Below are positions 46,063 to 54,290 of a stretch of 64,000 nucleotides of DNA, one piece after another; positions within the stretch are counted from its first letter, which is position 1; every line of letters starts with the position of its first letter. Both the position numbers and the translations under genes were made by a program. The stretch is from Mycolicibacterium helvum. Its GTDB lineage: Bacteria; Actinomycetota; Actinomycetes; Mycobacteriales; Mycobacteriaceae. Below the pieces are notes generated by a model. It saw only the letters and a list, made by a program, of their open reading frames with translations, made no database searches and was not told the DNA's origin. Location: NCBI RefSeq assembly GCF_010731895.1, contig NZ_AP022596.1, positions 4,154,001 to 4,218,000 of the forward strand, written 5' to 3'.

Positions 46063-46083
46063 TTCAATTCCCGGCAGCTCCAC
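46063..46083 (+). repeat. attR: 21-bp direct repeat at the island's right end
   Basis: Identical to the 21 bases at 39575-39595. Sequence outside the repeat differs on both sides, as expected for att sites. The 312 bases from 45873 to 46184 hold this repeat and no gene that I can support. Confidence 0.93.
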
Positions 46084-46184
46084 CTATAACTGTAGTTCAG
46101 AGCGTTAAGGAAGACCCCCGGGCGCCTTGTCAAGAGTTTGTCAAGGTTCCGGGGGTTGTCCTGTTCCGGTGATAACGTCCGCGC

Positions 46185-46415
46185 ATGTGGAACAGGTCGC
46201 GTGCTCGAGCGGATGAGCTTGAGAAGACGCCCACGCCGCACGACCTCAGGCATACGTGCGCGTCGTGGATGATTCAAGCAGGTGTGCCGCTGCCCGTGGT
46301 GCAGGCGCACCTGGGCCATGAGTCGATCACCACGACCGTGGACCGCTACGGACATGTGGACCGCACGAGCCATGAGGCGGCTGCCGCCGCTATCGCCGCC
46401 GCGCTCGCTTCCTGA
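46185..46415 (+). pseudogene. C-terminal remnant of a second tyrosine integrase
   Basis: A 76-residue frame with the catalytic end of a tyrosine integrase: [32 protein letters not shown] and the tail after it. It is closely similar to the C terminus of the island integrase at 39676 but not identical (VVQAH versus [14 protein letters not shown] versus LDRSSHEAA). The N-terminal 300 residues are absent. It lies 102 bases beyond attR, so it probably derives from an older element at the same site. Confidence 0.88.
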
Positions 46416-46479
46416 GGCGGGGACCGCAACGAAGACGAGAAGCACTATTTCCTGCAGCCGGTGGCTGAACATGTAACCG

Positions 46480-46734
46480 GTGGCGAACTCGTTCAACCAC
46501 GTCTACATGTGGTTGCGGGAGAACCCGGAGTACGCCAAGAACTACCAGGGACGGCAAGGAGTTCGTACCGAACTTCTTGAAGGTCGCTTGATGGTCGCCG
46601 AATCGAACATTCACACGTCGGCGCTGTTGGACATGGTGGCTGTTGAGAGCCGCATGGGCGTCTACGACATGATGGTTTGTGCGGGATTCGTCGATTGCGA
46701 CTGCTACGCGGTCTACAGGGGCGTCGCTGCGTAA
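46480..46734 (+). CDS. Small hypothetical protein, phage-like
   Basis: An 84-residue frame (GTG start) with MWLRENPEYAKNYQGRQGVR near the N terminus. This resembles the segment WLREHPEFA..YARA found in phage small-terminase and HTH proteins. The rest shows no domain. It sits among remnants of an element, and no good ribosome site was found, so it may be a decayed gene. Confidence 0.35.
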   Translation: MANSFNHVYMWLRENPEYAKNYQGRQGVRTELLEGRLMVAESNIHTSALLDMVAVESRMGVYDMMVCAGFVDCDCYAVYRGVAA

Positions 46735-46816
46735 GAACTGCGGATGAGCGGGCCGTGCTTTCGGCGGGCGTCGTCCGGGCCGGATTTTGTCCACACCGCA
46801 TGCGACCGTTGCCGGC

Positions 46817-47179
46817 ATGGATTCCACTTCAAACGTCGAGCCGATGGCTCGTCGAATCAAAGACCTTGTCCCGCCGTTCCCTTCAGAGGACTGGCTGAGC
46901 CGCCGGTTGAACAAGGGCATCATTCCCGGCGCCAAGCCCGGCCGCACATGGGTGATGACCGATGGTGACATCCGTGTAGGGCTGGAGACCTTCCGGAACA
47001 CACCGCGCCGGTGCGCCCGCGGTGACGACCTCGACACCGGGCTCACCGAGGCCGCGTTGCGAAAGCGGCAACAGGAAAGACCTAAGACCCACGCGGCATC
47101 GCCCGACATAGTCGGCAGTTATCAGAAGGCAGTGCGAGAAACTCCAGGTGCCGGGTTTCACGTCGAATGTCGTCGGTGA
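46817..47179 (+). CDS. Hypothetical HTH-like protein in the element remnant
   Basis: A 120-residue frame. The N-terminal half (RIKDLVPPFPSEDWLSRRLNKGIIPGAKPGRTWVMTDGDI, given here in outline) resembles the excisionase-type winged HTH of actinobacterial mobile elements, where a short helix pair is followed by GRTWVMT and a final helix. It is probably a regulator or excisionase left from the second element. Confidence 0.45.
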   Translation: MDSTSNVEPMARRIKDLVPPFPSEDWLSRRLNKGIIPGAKPGRTWVMTDGDIRVGLETFRNTPRRCARGDDLDTGLTEAALRKRQQERPKTHAASPDIVGSYQKAVRETPGAGFHVECRR

Positions 47180-47325
47180 AGGCGCTGGCGATGTCGGCTG
47201 TCGCCGCATCGCGATACTTTGATCCTGGCCTTCCGACGCTTTTCAAGCAGTGCCGCGGACATGTCCGAACGCCAACGACCTCACCGATGCGACATGAAAT
47301 CCTCTCCATTACAGGCGATCTGAAA

Positions 47326-47997
47326 TTAGGCCCCGTTCATGCCGCCTGCTACCGCAGGTATGCCCAGGCGTGTTTCCAGGATGTCCATCAACGCGGTAAG
47401 TCGTCGACGGAGATCGTCGAACGATGTGCGGCGCTGCGCCCAGGATACGATCTCGCCTGTCCAAACGTCGGCTAGGAAGGTTGCAAGAGCGTGGCGGCGA
47501 TCTTCGCTAAATTCCTCGCCTAGAAGCATTTTGAAAATGTCGATCGCCTGCCACCGAATCTCGTAAGCCTCGTCGAGGCCGTTCGCGTGCGCCGCGATAT
47601 AGGCGAGCATCAGCGTTTCGGTTACCGACTTCGTGCGTTCCATCTCCGACGCGATGCGATCGAAGCCGATCCTTAGACGCTGATATCCGCCGGGGATAGG
47701 ACGCAGTTCGCGGTCAAGAGCGAGTTCGAGACCCGCCAATCCTTCCTCGAGCGTGCTGATCAGGAGATGCACTTTGGAGGGGAAGTATCGGTAGAGGGTG
47801 CCTGTCGATATGTCGGCATCGGTTGCGACGTCGCGCATGTTGAGGTCATTGAGACCTACGCGCGCCGCGACGTCCAGGATGCGCAGCCGGCGCTCACTCT
47901 GTAACTCCGAGCTAGGTCGTGCAGATGAATGCCTTTGACGTTGCGGCAGATTTTCCGCGTTGCTCTCGGCTGCATCATCATCGGAACTCAACGACAT
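47326..47997 (-). CDS. TetR family regulator, KstR-like
   Basis: A 223-residue TetR protein whose HTH region (RRLRILDVAARVGLNDLNMRDVATDADISTGTLYRYFPSKVHLL, seen in part) closely follows the pattern of KstR, the sterol-responsive repressor of mycobacteria. The end of the protein (FLADVWTGEIVSWAQRR, then DLRRRLTALMDILE) fits the same group. The ATG at 47997 was chosen. It lies downstream of the CYP51-like gene on the same strand, so a sterol or lipid signal is plausible. Confidence 0.85.
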   Translation of the reverse strand: MSLSSDDDAAESNAENLPQRQRHSSARPSSELQSERRLRILDVAARVGLNDLNMRDVATDADISTGTLYRYFPSKVHLLISTLEEGLAGLELALDRELRPIPGGYQRLRIGFDRIASEMERTKSVTETLMLAYIAAHANGLDEAYEIRWQAIDIFKMLLGEEFSEDRRHALATFLADVWTGEIVSWAQRRTSFDDLRRRLTALMDILETRLGIPAVAGGMNGA

Positions 47998-48211
47998 GTC
48001 GGCAGGCTGCTTTTTGAAGCCGGCGCGGTTGGGCCAACATCGTACGGAATCCATGTCGGTGGCCGCGATGTCGTTGGTCCACGGCGGCCGGATCCGCTCG
48101 GTCGAACTTGTCGACGGCGGCGACCTCTTCCTGCGCCCGCCTTGTTTATATCCAGATCTGGCGCGCCCGTGGCAGAGTCACGATCCTCTTCGATGCGAGG
48201 TATCACAAGAT

Positions 48212-49366
48212 TTAAGATCCTTGTCGCTTGTAGTAGCGGACGCGGGCTTGTTGGGCGAGTTGGACGACCATCTTGGAGTGGTCGTTGTGGTAGCTCTCGG
48301 GCGGCTGTGCCATCTCGAACTCGTACTCGCGCAACAGAACCGAGAAGATCGCCTTGATCTGCATCTGGGCGAACGCCGCCCCGACGCAGCGGTGCCTGCC
48401 GGCGCCGAACGGAATCCACGTCCAGCGGTTGACGATGTCCTCTTGCCGGGGCTTCTCGTAGCGGTCCGGGTCGAAGGAGTCCGGATCGGGGAAGTCCTCG
48501 GGGATGCGGTTGGAGATCGCCGGTGAGGCGGCGACCATCTGACCCTTGTGGATCGGATAGCCCTGCACTTCGAACTCGTCCTGGGCCACCCTCATCAGGA
48601 TGATCAGCGGTGGGTGCAGCCGCAGAGTCTCCTTGAGGGCGTTGTCGATCTTCGGAATCTGGCGCAGCGCATGGAAACTCACCTCCTGACCGTCGGAGTA
48701 CAGGTCGTCGAGTTCCTGCTGGACCTGGGCATAGTAGTCCGGGTGGCGCAGCAGTTCGATGAGCGTCCACGACGAGGTGCCCGAGCTGGTGTGGTGGCCG
48801 GCGAACATCAGCGAGATGAACATGCCGGTGACCTCGTTGGCCGAGAAGCGAGGGTTGCCCTCTTCGTCCTTGATGGAGACCAGCACGTCGAGCAGGTCAC
48901 GGTCGGTCTTATCGGTCGGCGGGTTGGCGATGCGCCCGTTCATGACCTCTTGAACCAACGCCACCAAGTTGACCCTGTCGCCCCAGTTCTCGATCATCTT
49001 GCGGACTTCGCCCTCGATGGTGGCGGCGTGGCCCTTCATCTGCTCGCCGCGCAGCGCGGTGTTGTGCAGCATCTCGGCGCGACGCTCGGGGTCGGCGTCG
49101 AACACCACCCCCTCACCGAAAATCGGCGTCATGAATGGGTAGGCCTCGGCCTGGTTGAGGTCGGCGTCGGGGGAGCGGAAGAAGAACTCGTTGGCCTCCG
49201 TGCCGGTCAGCAGGATGACCTGCTTGTCGGCGAGCTGGAACCAGCCGAGGTCACCGCACTCCTCGCGAATGCGCTTCATCAGGCCGATCGGATCGGTGCG
49301 GAACTCCTCCAGGTGGCCGTGCTCTTCCTCGCCACCAGAAACACGCGGAACGCTAATCGGGTTCAA
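48212..49366 (-). CDS. CYP51-like cytochrome P450 with an internal in-frame deletion
   Basis: The sequence matches mycobacterial CYP51 (sterol 14-alpha-demethylase) almost throughout: PRVSGGEEEHGHLEEF, AYPFMTPIFGEGVVFD, I-helix MFAGHHTSSGTSSW, ETLRLHPPLIILMR and heme motif FGAGRHRCVGAAFA. It is 384 residues long; M. tuberculosis CYP51 has 451. From memory of that protein, the gap falls at residues 130-133 (NWGDRVNLVALV). It removes about 67 residues covering the end of helix C, helices D and E and most of F. The frame is intact. The TTG start overlaps the TetR stop (TTGA). Confidence 0.85.
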   Translation of the reverse strand: MNPISVPRVSGGEEEHGHLEEFRTDPIGLMKRIREECGDLGWFQLADKQVILLTGTEANEFFFRSPDADLNQAEAYPFMTPIFGEGVVFDADPERRAEMLHNTALRGEQMKGHAATIEGEVRKMIENWGDRVNLVALVQEVMNGRIANPPTDKTDRDLLDVLVSIKDEEGNPRFSANEVTGMFISLMFAGHHTSSGTSSWTLIELLRHPDYYAQVQQELDDLYSDGQEVSFHALRQIPKIDNALKETLRLHPPLIILMRVAQDEFEVQGYPIHKGQMVAASPAISNRIPEDFPDPDSFDPDRYEKPRQEDIVNRWTWIPFGAGRHRCVGAAFAQMQIKAIFSVLLREYEFEMAQPPESYHNDHSKMVVQLAQQARVRYYKRQGS

Positions 49367-49971
49367 CGCGTACCCGAAACTACTGACGAATTCACGACCC
49401 GCTGCACCGCCCGATCGAGGTGGTCCGCCTCGGCACTATAGCCACCAACCGAGAAGGGTGCCTGCACCATCGCGCCGGAGAAGAGCATGTGCAGCGTCGT
49501 CGCCAACTTGGTCGAACTCCCTGGCCCGAGTGCTGCTTTGATTCGGCTGCCAACTTCGGCCGCGATCTGCGTGCGGATCTTGTTGACCACCTCGTCCTCA
49601 CCCATCAACGCGGTCGTGCACGCGTGGACGAGACACGGCCGGCCGGCGACCAGCAGCATTAGCTCACGTAGTTGTGCTCGAATCGGTGACTCGGCGTTGT
49701 CGTTGATATCGACGAATGTGGGGGCATCCCGCAGTATCCGTAGGTAAACCTCGGCGATCAGGGCATCCTTGGACGGGAAAGAGGTGTACGCGGTGGTTGG
49801 CGATACGGCTGAACTCGCAGCCACGCCGCGGATGGTTAGTTCGCTGTACGGAGTGTCCAGGAGCGCAGCTGCGGCAGCATCGAGCAGCTTTCGAACACTG
49901 TGCTCGGACCGCGTGTTTCTTCGCCTGTGGATGGGCTGGACTTTTGTCATTGAGACCGTTACTCCGGCCAT
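49363..49971 (-). CDS. TetR family regulator upstream of the CYP51-like gene
   Basis: A 202-residue TetR protein with HTH at about residues 22-70 (SVRKLLDAAAAALL, LTIRGVAASSAVSPTTAYTSFPSKDALI). It is co-transcribed with the CYP51-like gene. A degenerate copy of the CTGGACAC/GTGTCCAG palindrome overlaps its start codon, and a perfect copy precedes the divergent FprB-type gene, suggesting control of both. A second ATG at 49950 is possible. Confidence 0.88.
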   Translation of the reverse strand: MAGVTVSMTKVQPIHRRRNTRSEHSVRKLLDAAAAALLDTPYSELTIRGVAASSAVSPTTAYTSFPSKDALIAEVYLRILRDAPTFVDINDNAESPIRAQLRELMLLVAGRPCLVHACTTALMGEDEVVNKIRTQIAAEVGSRIKAALGPGSSTKLATTLHMLFSGAMVQAPFSVGGYSAEADHLDRAVQRVVNSSVVSGTR

Positions 49972-49979
49972 GTGTCCAG
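49964..49979. promoter_or_regulatory. Degenerate TetR operator overlapping the TetR start
   Basis: CCGGCCATGTGTCCAG matches the perfect site at 50455-50470 in 13 of 16 positions. Its position over the start codon suits autoregulation. Confidence 0.45.
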
Positions 49980-50311
49980 AATAACGAGTGATGGGTGAAG
50001 GAGCAAGATGGAGGGCGGATCTAATTGGCTTCTAAGCTTTTTCGTTCTCTGAGGAAACCGCGTCGGCCAAGGCTCATCGACGGGCGTTGCGGCGTGTAGT
50101 CGACTAATCCGGACGGGTGTACAGGTGGGTGCAAATCATCTCGGGTCCGATGCGGCATGCCGTACACGAGTGAAATCGCACGCAGCCGTCCGCGCCGAGC
50201 TCTGTCGTTCGATGACCTTCTTCGTTGGGCCGCAGGGGATTTCTGGCTCCCGAGCCGACCCCTTTTCCAGCTACCGGTTGCATTCACCCGGCGTCGGTGT
50301 TGATCCATGAA

Positions 50312-50327
50312 ATGGACACCCGTCCAG
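50312..50327. promoter_or_regulatory. Second TetR operator candidate
   Basis: ATGGACACCCGTCCAG has the half-sites TGGAC and GTCCA at the same spacing as the perfect site. It lies in the middle of the 520-bp gap between the TetR and FprB-type genes; apart from these three sites nothing else was recognised there. Confidence 0.5.
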
Positions 50328-50454
50328 AACAGTGCCGTGAAAGATGGCCGATGACACCCGCCCAGATCGACTTGCCAGGGATTGTGATCGTCAAAATAGC
50401 TCTCCCATATGCAGTTTAGATACGACTTGCGCCATGCAGCGTCACCGCTGTAAA

Positions 50455-50470
50455 CTGGACACGTGTCCAG
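50455..50470 (+). promoter_or_regulatory. Perfect 16-bp palindromic operator before the FprB-type gene
   Basis: CTGGACACGTGTCCAG is a perfect palindrome. It ends 21 bases before the GTG start of the ferredoxin-reductase fusion, where a repressor would block initiation. Confidence 0.7.
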
Positions 50471-50491
50471 CAATTGAGCGAGGAGCGAGAC

Positions 50492-52090
50492 GTGGCCTAC
50501 GTGATCACGCAGAACTGCTGCAAGGACGCCAGCTGCGTTCCGGTGTGCCCCGTCGACTGCATCCGCCCCGTCGGCGGCGCGGGATCCTTCACCGGCACCG
50601 AGATGCTCTACATCGACCCGAACTCCTGCATCGATTGCGGTGCCTGCCAGGAGGAGTGCCCTGTGGGAGCGGTGTATTACGAAGACGACGTCCCCGCAGG
50701 CCTGGAGTTCTTCCGCGACATCAATGCGCGCTATTTCGAGCAGCACCCGCTCGAACCGGACCACTCGGCCCCACCCGCTGAGCATGGCCGCGTCAGCCCG
50801 GGTGCGCTGCGAGTCGCTGTCGTCGGCGCCGGCCCGGCCGGCTGCTACGCGGTCGACCAACTGCTCGGCGTCGATGGCGTCGAAGTCAGCCTGATCGACC
50901 GGCTGCCCACCCCGTTTGGCCTCGTTCGCGCCGGGGTGGCACCCGACCATCAGCACACCAAGTCGATCACCAAACTGTTCGAGCGCGCGTTCACCAACGA
51001 GCGACTTCGTTGCTACTTCAACGTCGAGGTCGGTCGCTATCTCACCCATGTCGACTTGCTGGCCCATCACCACGCTGTCATCTACGCCGTGGGCGCCTCG
51101 CGCAGCCGATCGCTCGGGATTCCGGGTGAGGAGCTGCCCGGCCATCATGCCGCGTCCGAGTTCGTCGGCTGGTACAACGGCCACCCCGATCACGTGGACT
51201 GGGCGTACGACCTCTCCGGCGAGCGCGCCGTCATCATCGGCAACGGCAACGTCGCACTCGACGTGGCCCGGGTTCTGTTGGCCTCGATGGAAACCTTGGC
51301 CGACACCGATATCGCCGAGCATGCGCTGAATGCCTTGGAAAACAGCAATATCCGCGAGGTCGTGGTCTTGGCTCGGCGCGGACCGCGCCATGCCGCCTTC
51401 TCGATCGGCGAGTTCCTCGCTCTGGGCGCGTTGCCGGATGTCGACATCATTGTGGCCAGCGATGATCTGGAGCCCGAGCCGGACGATGACGTCGAGACTA
51501 TTGTCAAGCTGGAGGTTGCTCGTGACTACGCCCAACGCCCTGCGACTCCGGGGAATAAGCGGATCGTCTTTCGGTTTCACGCGACGCCCACCGAGATCGT
51601 CGGCGACAGCCACGTCGAGGGAGTGCGGGTCAGCCCTGGTATGCCTGACGCAGCTGCGGAGCTCATCGAAGCGTCGATGGTCTTGCGCTCCACGGGCTAC
51701 CGAGGCTCCGCGATCGCGGATGTCCCGTTCGACGACGCCAGTGGCACCGTGCCCAACGATCGTGGCCGGGTGATCGGAGGCGTACCGGGGACCTACGTCA
51801 CCGGGTGGATCAAGCGCGGCCCTCGCGGCGTGATTGGCACCAACCGCACGTGCGCCGAGCAGACCGTCGCGCGTGTGTGGGAGGACTTCGACGCCAACGT
51901 GATTCAACGCAGGCTGCCCGAGCGGGCGGATCTCGATGCGCTGCTGGCCGATCGTGCAGCAGGTCCCCTGGGATGGCAGGACTGGCGCACGATCGACACC
52001 GCCGAACGCGATCGGGGCAGGCAGGCGTCGAGACCGCGGGTGAAGTTTGTCGCCGTCGACGAGATGGTCGCTGCGGCAAGAAAATCCTAG
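50492..52090 (+). CDS. Ferredoxin-ferredoxin reductase fusion, FprB-type
   Basis: A 532-residue fusion protein. Residues 1-100 form a 7Fe-type ferredoxin with cysteines in NCCKDASCVPVCPVDC and CIDCGACQEECPVGA. The rest is an adrenodoxin-type NADP reductase: FAD VAVVGAGPAGCYAVDQL, PTPFGLVRAGVAPDHQ, NADP IIGNGNVALDVARVLL and GWIKRGPRGVIGTNRT. It could pass electrons from NADPH to the P450s nearby. The GTG at 50492 follows GAGGAGCGAGAC. The M. tuberculosis counterpart FprB has the same architecture. Confidence 0.92.
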   Translation: MAYVITQNCCKDASCVPVCPVDCIRPVGGAGSFTGTEMLYIDPNSCIDCGACQEECPVGAVYYEDDVPAGLEFFRDINARYFEQHPLEPDHSAPPAEHGRVSPGALRVAVVGAGPAGCYAVDQLLGVDGVEVSLIDRLPTPFGLVRAGVAPDHQHTKSITKLFERAFTNERLRCYFNVEVGRYLTHVDLLAHHHAVIYAVGASRSRSLGIPGEELPGHHAASEFVGWYNGHPDHVDWAYDLSGERAVIIGNGNVALDVARVLLASMETLADTDIAEHALNALENSNIREVVVLARRGPRHAAFSIGEFLALGALPDVDIIVASDDLEPEPDDDVETIVKLEVARDYAQRPATPGNKRIVFRFHATPTEIVGDSHVEGVRVSPGMPDAAAELIEASMVLRSTGYRGSAIADVPFDDASGTVPNDRGRVIGGVPGTYVTGWIKRGPRGVIGTNRTCAEQTVARVWEDFDANVIQRRLPERADLDALLADRAAGPLGWQDWRTIDTAERDRGRQASRPRVKFVAVDEMVAAARKS

Positions 52091-52258
52091 AGCGACGCTG
52101 TGCATCTGCGATCCGCTTCTGGCCCGCGCGATGTCAGATTCAAGCTCTAGGCGATCTCGCATAAAGGGGGCTTCCAATGATCCTCCCGGGCGATCGTCGG
52201 ACAAGCCAACGGATGTGGGTACGCCGGCGGCACAGCGCCACGTAATTGGAGGTTCCCT

Positions 52259-53158
52259 TTGCTGAGCCAATCACAGGAAGTGTTCTCCCTGCCAACATGG
52301 TTCGAGTCAGCGTTGAATCACAAGGCCGAACTCACCGACATTGAGGTCGACGGGCGCAGGATCCATGTCCGTGCTTGGGGCTGCACAGATCAGCCCCCGC
52401 TAGTCTTTGTTCACGGTGCTGGCGCGCATGGGGGCTGGTGGGAACACATCGCTCCGTTTTTCGCGGATTCCCATCGAGTTATCGCACCGGATCTCAGTGG
52501 ACACGGCGACAGTGAATTCCGTGACAGATACGCCCTACGTACCTGGGCGCGTGAGGTCATGGCCGCAGCGCAATTCGGCACGTCAGGCTTGCCGACCATA
52601 GTCGGGCACGGCATGGGTGGCTGGGTCGCGACACGCGCTGCCCAGCAGTATCGAGAAGGTGTCGATGCAATTGCCGCGATCGACTCACCGTTGCGAGCCC
52701 ACACTCCCAAGGCTTCGCACCTGCGACGTCACTCTCCACGCACGGCGACGTTTCAAGGGCGAGAAGATTTCCTGGCGCAGGCCGAATCTGTACGCGAGCA
52801 AAAGACCGTGCTGCCCTACATCGGCCGACACATCGCGGCCACATCTGTACGCCGGACGATCTCTGGCTGGGACTGGAAAGTCGATCGCGCGGTGTGCACG
52901 ACGCCTCTGTTCGGCGATCGCGAAGCTGATCAAGAACTCATGGAGCGCATTTCTGCCGAAATGCCCTGTCGGGTCGCCTATTTACGGTGCGGGGACGGGT
53001 GCGTACCGCTCGATGCGGCGGGAAAGATCCGGTCAGCGATGCAGCTGCGCGGGCCCTTTATCGAACTTCCCGAGGCGGGCCACTACCCCATGCTGGATCA
53101 GCCACTACAACTGATCACGGCACTGCGGACTCTGCTGGAGATGTGGTCGATCACCTAA
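52259..53158 (+). CDS. Alpha/beta hydrolase-fold protein lacking the nucleophile serine
   Basis: A 299-residue protein of the alpha/beta hydrolase fold, with oxyanion motif VHGAGAHGGWW, PDLSGHGDSEF and C-terminal His in EAGHYPML. At the nucleophile elbow the usual GHSMGG reads GHGMGG: the codon is GGC instead of a serine codon. Unless this is a sequencing difference, hydrolysis by a serine nucleophile is not possible. The TTG at 52259 follows GGAGG at six bases. It lies 168 bases after the reductase fusion. Confidence 0.85.
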   Translation: MLSQSQEVFSLPTWFESALNHKAELTDIEVDGRRIHVRAWGCTDQPPLVFVHGAGAHGGWWEHIAPFFADSHRVIAPDLSGHGDSEFRDRYALRTWAREVMAAAQFGTSGLPTIVGHGMGGWVATRAAQQYREGVDAIAAIDSPLRAHTPKASHLRRHSPRTATFQGREDFLAQAESVREQKTVLPYIGRHIAATSVRRTISGWDWKVDRAVCTTPLFGDREADQELMERISAEMPCRVAYLRCGDGCVPLDAAGKIRSAMQLRGPFIELPEAGHYPMLDQPLQLITALRTLLEMWSIT

Positions 53159-53539
53159 TAAGCGGCGAGCAAGCCTCCGCATTGCGCGCCCACCGGAGAG
53201 GTCAGCCACCGGGAACCCCTGGAGACGTCCGGCGGTCCGGTGCCGAGTTCTTCACTTGCTGCCGCCGCACGACTGGTTATGAGTCTGGTGTCGGCGGGCG
53301 CTCGGACGCGGGTGAGGCGATGGTGAACAACGTGGGTCTGGTCCCGTCTATGCCGCGGCCGACGATGCTTACGAGTACAACCAGATTCGCGCACCCCACG
53401 CCCATCGCTGACACCGAACAGATCGACGGCCAGCTCGACCCGTGGTTCTTGCTGAGGATGTAGGGGTCGCGGGTCAGGCAGTCCACGACGAACGTGGCCG
53501 CCACCCTTGGATGCGGTCTTGCGGGCCAACGGCCTGGTC

Positions 53540-53753
53540 AGTACGAGCACCTCTGCTGAGGCGTGGAGCGGGGAGAAGCAAATACGCAACAAGTTTGGGC
53601 AGTCGAAGAAATATTGTAATTTTCTGGACAGTTGCCTAAATTCGTGCGTAGTGTCACACGCAGCGCGTTGGCGTGCGGTGAACCGCTGCGGCAGAAGGAG
53701 TGGCATGGCTCGTAGAGTCGTTCAGTGGTCGACGGGAAACGTCGGCGCGGTGG
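53540..53753 (+). repeat. Duplicated promoter/gene-start segment, copy A
   Basis: About 214 bases closely similar to 54984-55200. The matching stretch runs from TACGAG(C/T)ACCTCTGCTG, through TTTTCTGGACA and GTTGCCTAAATTCGTGCG, to the ribosome site and first 17 or so codons of a DapB-like gene. The preceding 381 bases (53159-53539) show no gene I can support. Confidence 0.85.
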
Positions 53754-53887
53754 TGCCGTGCATCGAACCGCAAGACGTTTCCAACGCGGTGGTGTTCCTC
53801 GCCAGCGACGATGCCGGCTACATCACCGGCACCCAGCTGCGAGTGGATGCCGGGGGGTACATCAAGAATGTGCCCTGGAGCGGGTGA
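53705..53887 (+). pseudogene. Chimeric gene: DapB-like N terminus joined to the 3' end of a short-chain dehydrogenase
   Basis: A 60-codon open frame. Residues 1-17 (RRVVQWSTGNVGAVVP) copy the N terminus of the DapB-like protein at 55150. From residue 20 the sequence EPQDVSNAVVFLASDDAGYI, then TGTQLRVDAGG, is the C terminus of a short-chain dehydrogenase/reductase. No catalytic YxxxK region is left. It looks like the joint left by a deletion, with a working promoter and ribosome site. Confidence 0.85.
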
Positions 53888-53943
53888 TCGCGCGGCGAGC
53901 GCCGAACGGTCGGAATGAAAATCATTGCGGAGAGGAGAATGTG

Positions 53944-54135
53944 GTGCGGATCAGCGTCGATCACCAGCTGTGTGAAGCCAACGGAGTGTGTGAGGGTATC
54001 GCGGCTGACATGTTTCGGCTTGACGACTCTGACCGGCTGACCGTATTGCAATCGTCGGTTCCCGCGGGTGATGAGCAGCTTGCCGTTCAAGCCGCCCGGA
54101 TGTGTCCCCGGCAAGCCATCGCCGTCGAGGACTGA
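53944..54135 (+). CDS. P450-type 3Fe-4S ferredoxin
   Basis: A 63-residue ferredoxin with cluster cysteines in CEANGVCEG and ARMCPRQAI. The residue normally at the central fourth position of CxxXxxC is Asn here; mycobacterial P450 ferredoxins vary at this position. It can shuttle electrons from a reductase (FprA or the FprB-type fusion) to a P450. GTG at 53944 follows GGAGAGGAGAAT. Confidence 0.92.
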   Translation: MRISVDHQLCEANGVCEGIAADMFRLDDSDRLTVLQSSVPAGDEQLAVQAARMCPRQAIAVED

Positions 54136-54160
54136 GGGTGGGACGCTCCCGCCCCACCGG

Positions 54161-54290
54161 CTAGGCCCGGTCGAGCCTATCGAGCCAATTATTCAGCGCC
54201 TCAGATACTTCCGGCGCATCGCGCTGCAAATTCAGCATGTGGCCGGTGTCCGGGACGACTTCGAATTCGAAGTTGGAACCGATCCCGACG
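54161..54290 (-). pseudogene. 3' remnant of an alpha/beta hydrolase gene
   Basis: Codons ending at 54161 encode FEFEVVPDTGHMLNLQRDAP, then EVSEALNNWLDRLDRA, the typical C-terminal end of an alpha/beta hydrolase with its catalytic His. Upstream on that strand the frame turns to unrelated sequence, so most of the gene is missing. Confidence 0.75.

Larger units (their letters stand above)
39575..46083 (+). mobile_element. 6.5-kb genomic island integrated at ssrA
   Basis: The region between two identical 21-bp repeats holds, in order, a tyrosine integrase adjacent to attL, an excisionase-like HTH protein, a P-loop replication-type protein, a convergent serine resolvase and a large nuclease-like protein. 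Codon choice is visibly more AT-rich than in the flanks, most of all in the nuclease gene. The layout resembles actinobacterial phage satellites or small integrative elements; no structural, packaging or conjugation genes are seen. Confidence 0.9.

Noticed and set aside
46390..47109. 239-codon minus-strand open frame in the element remnant
   Set aside because: Arg/Ser/Pro-rich without motifs, and it opposes two frames with phage-like HTH features. I preferred the latter, with low confidence.
50021..52270. Very long open frame (749 codons) on the minus strand
   Set aside because: It lies opposite the FprB-type gene, which has all ferredoxin and FAD/NADP motifs. The antisense protein has none, and such frames are common in GC-rich DNA.
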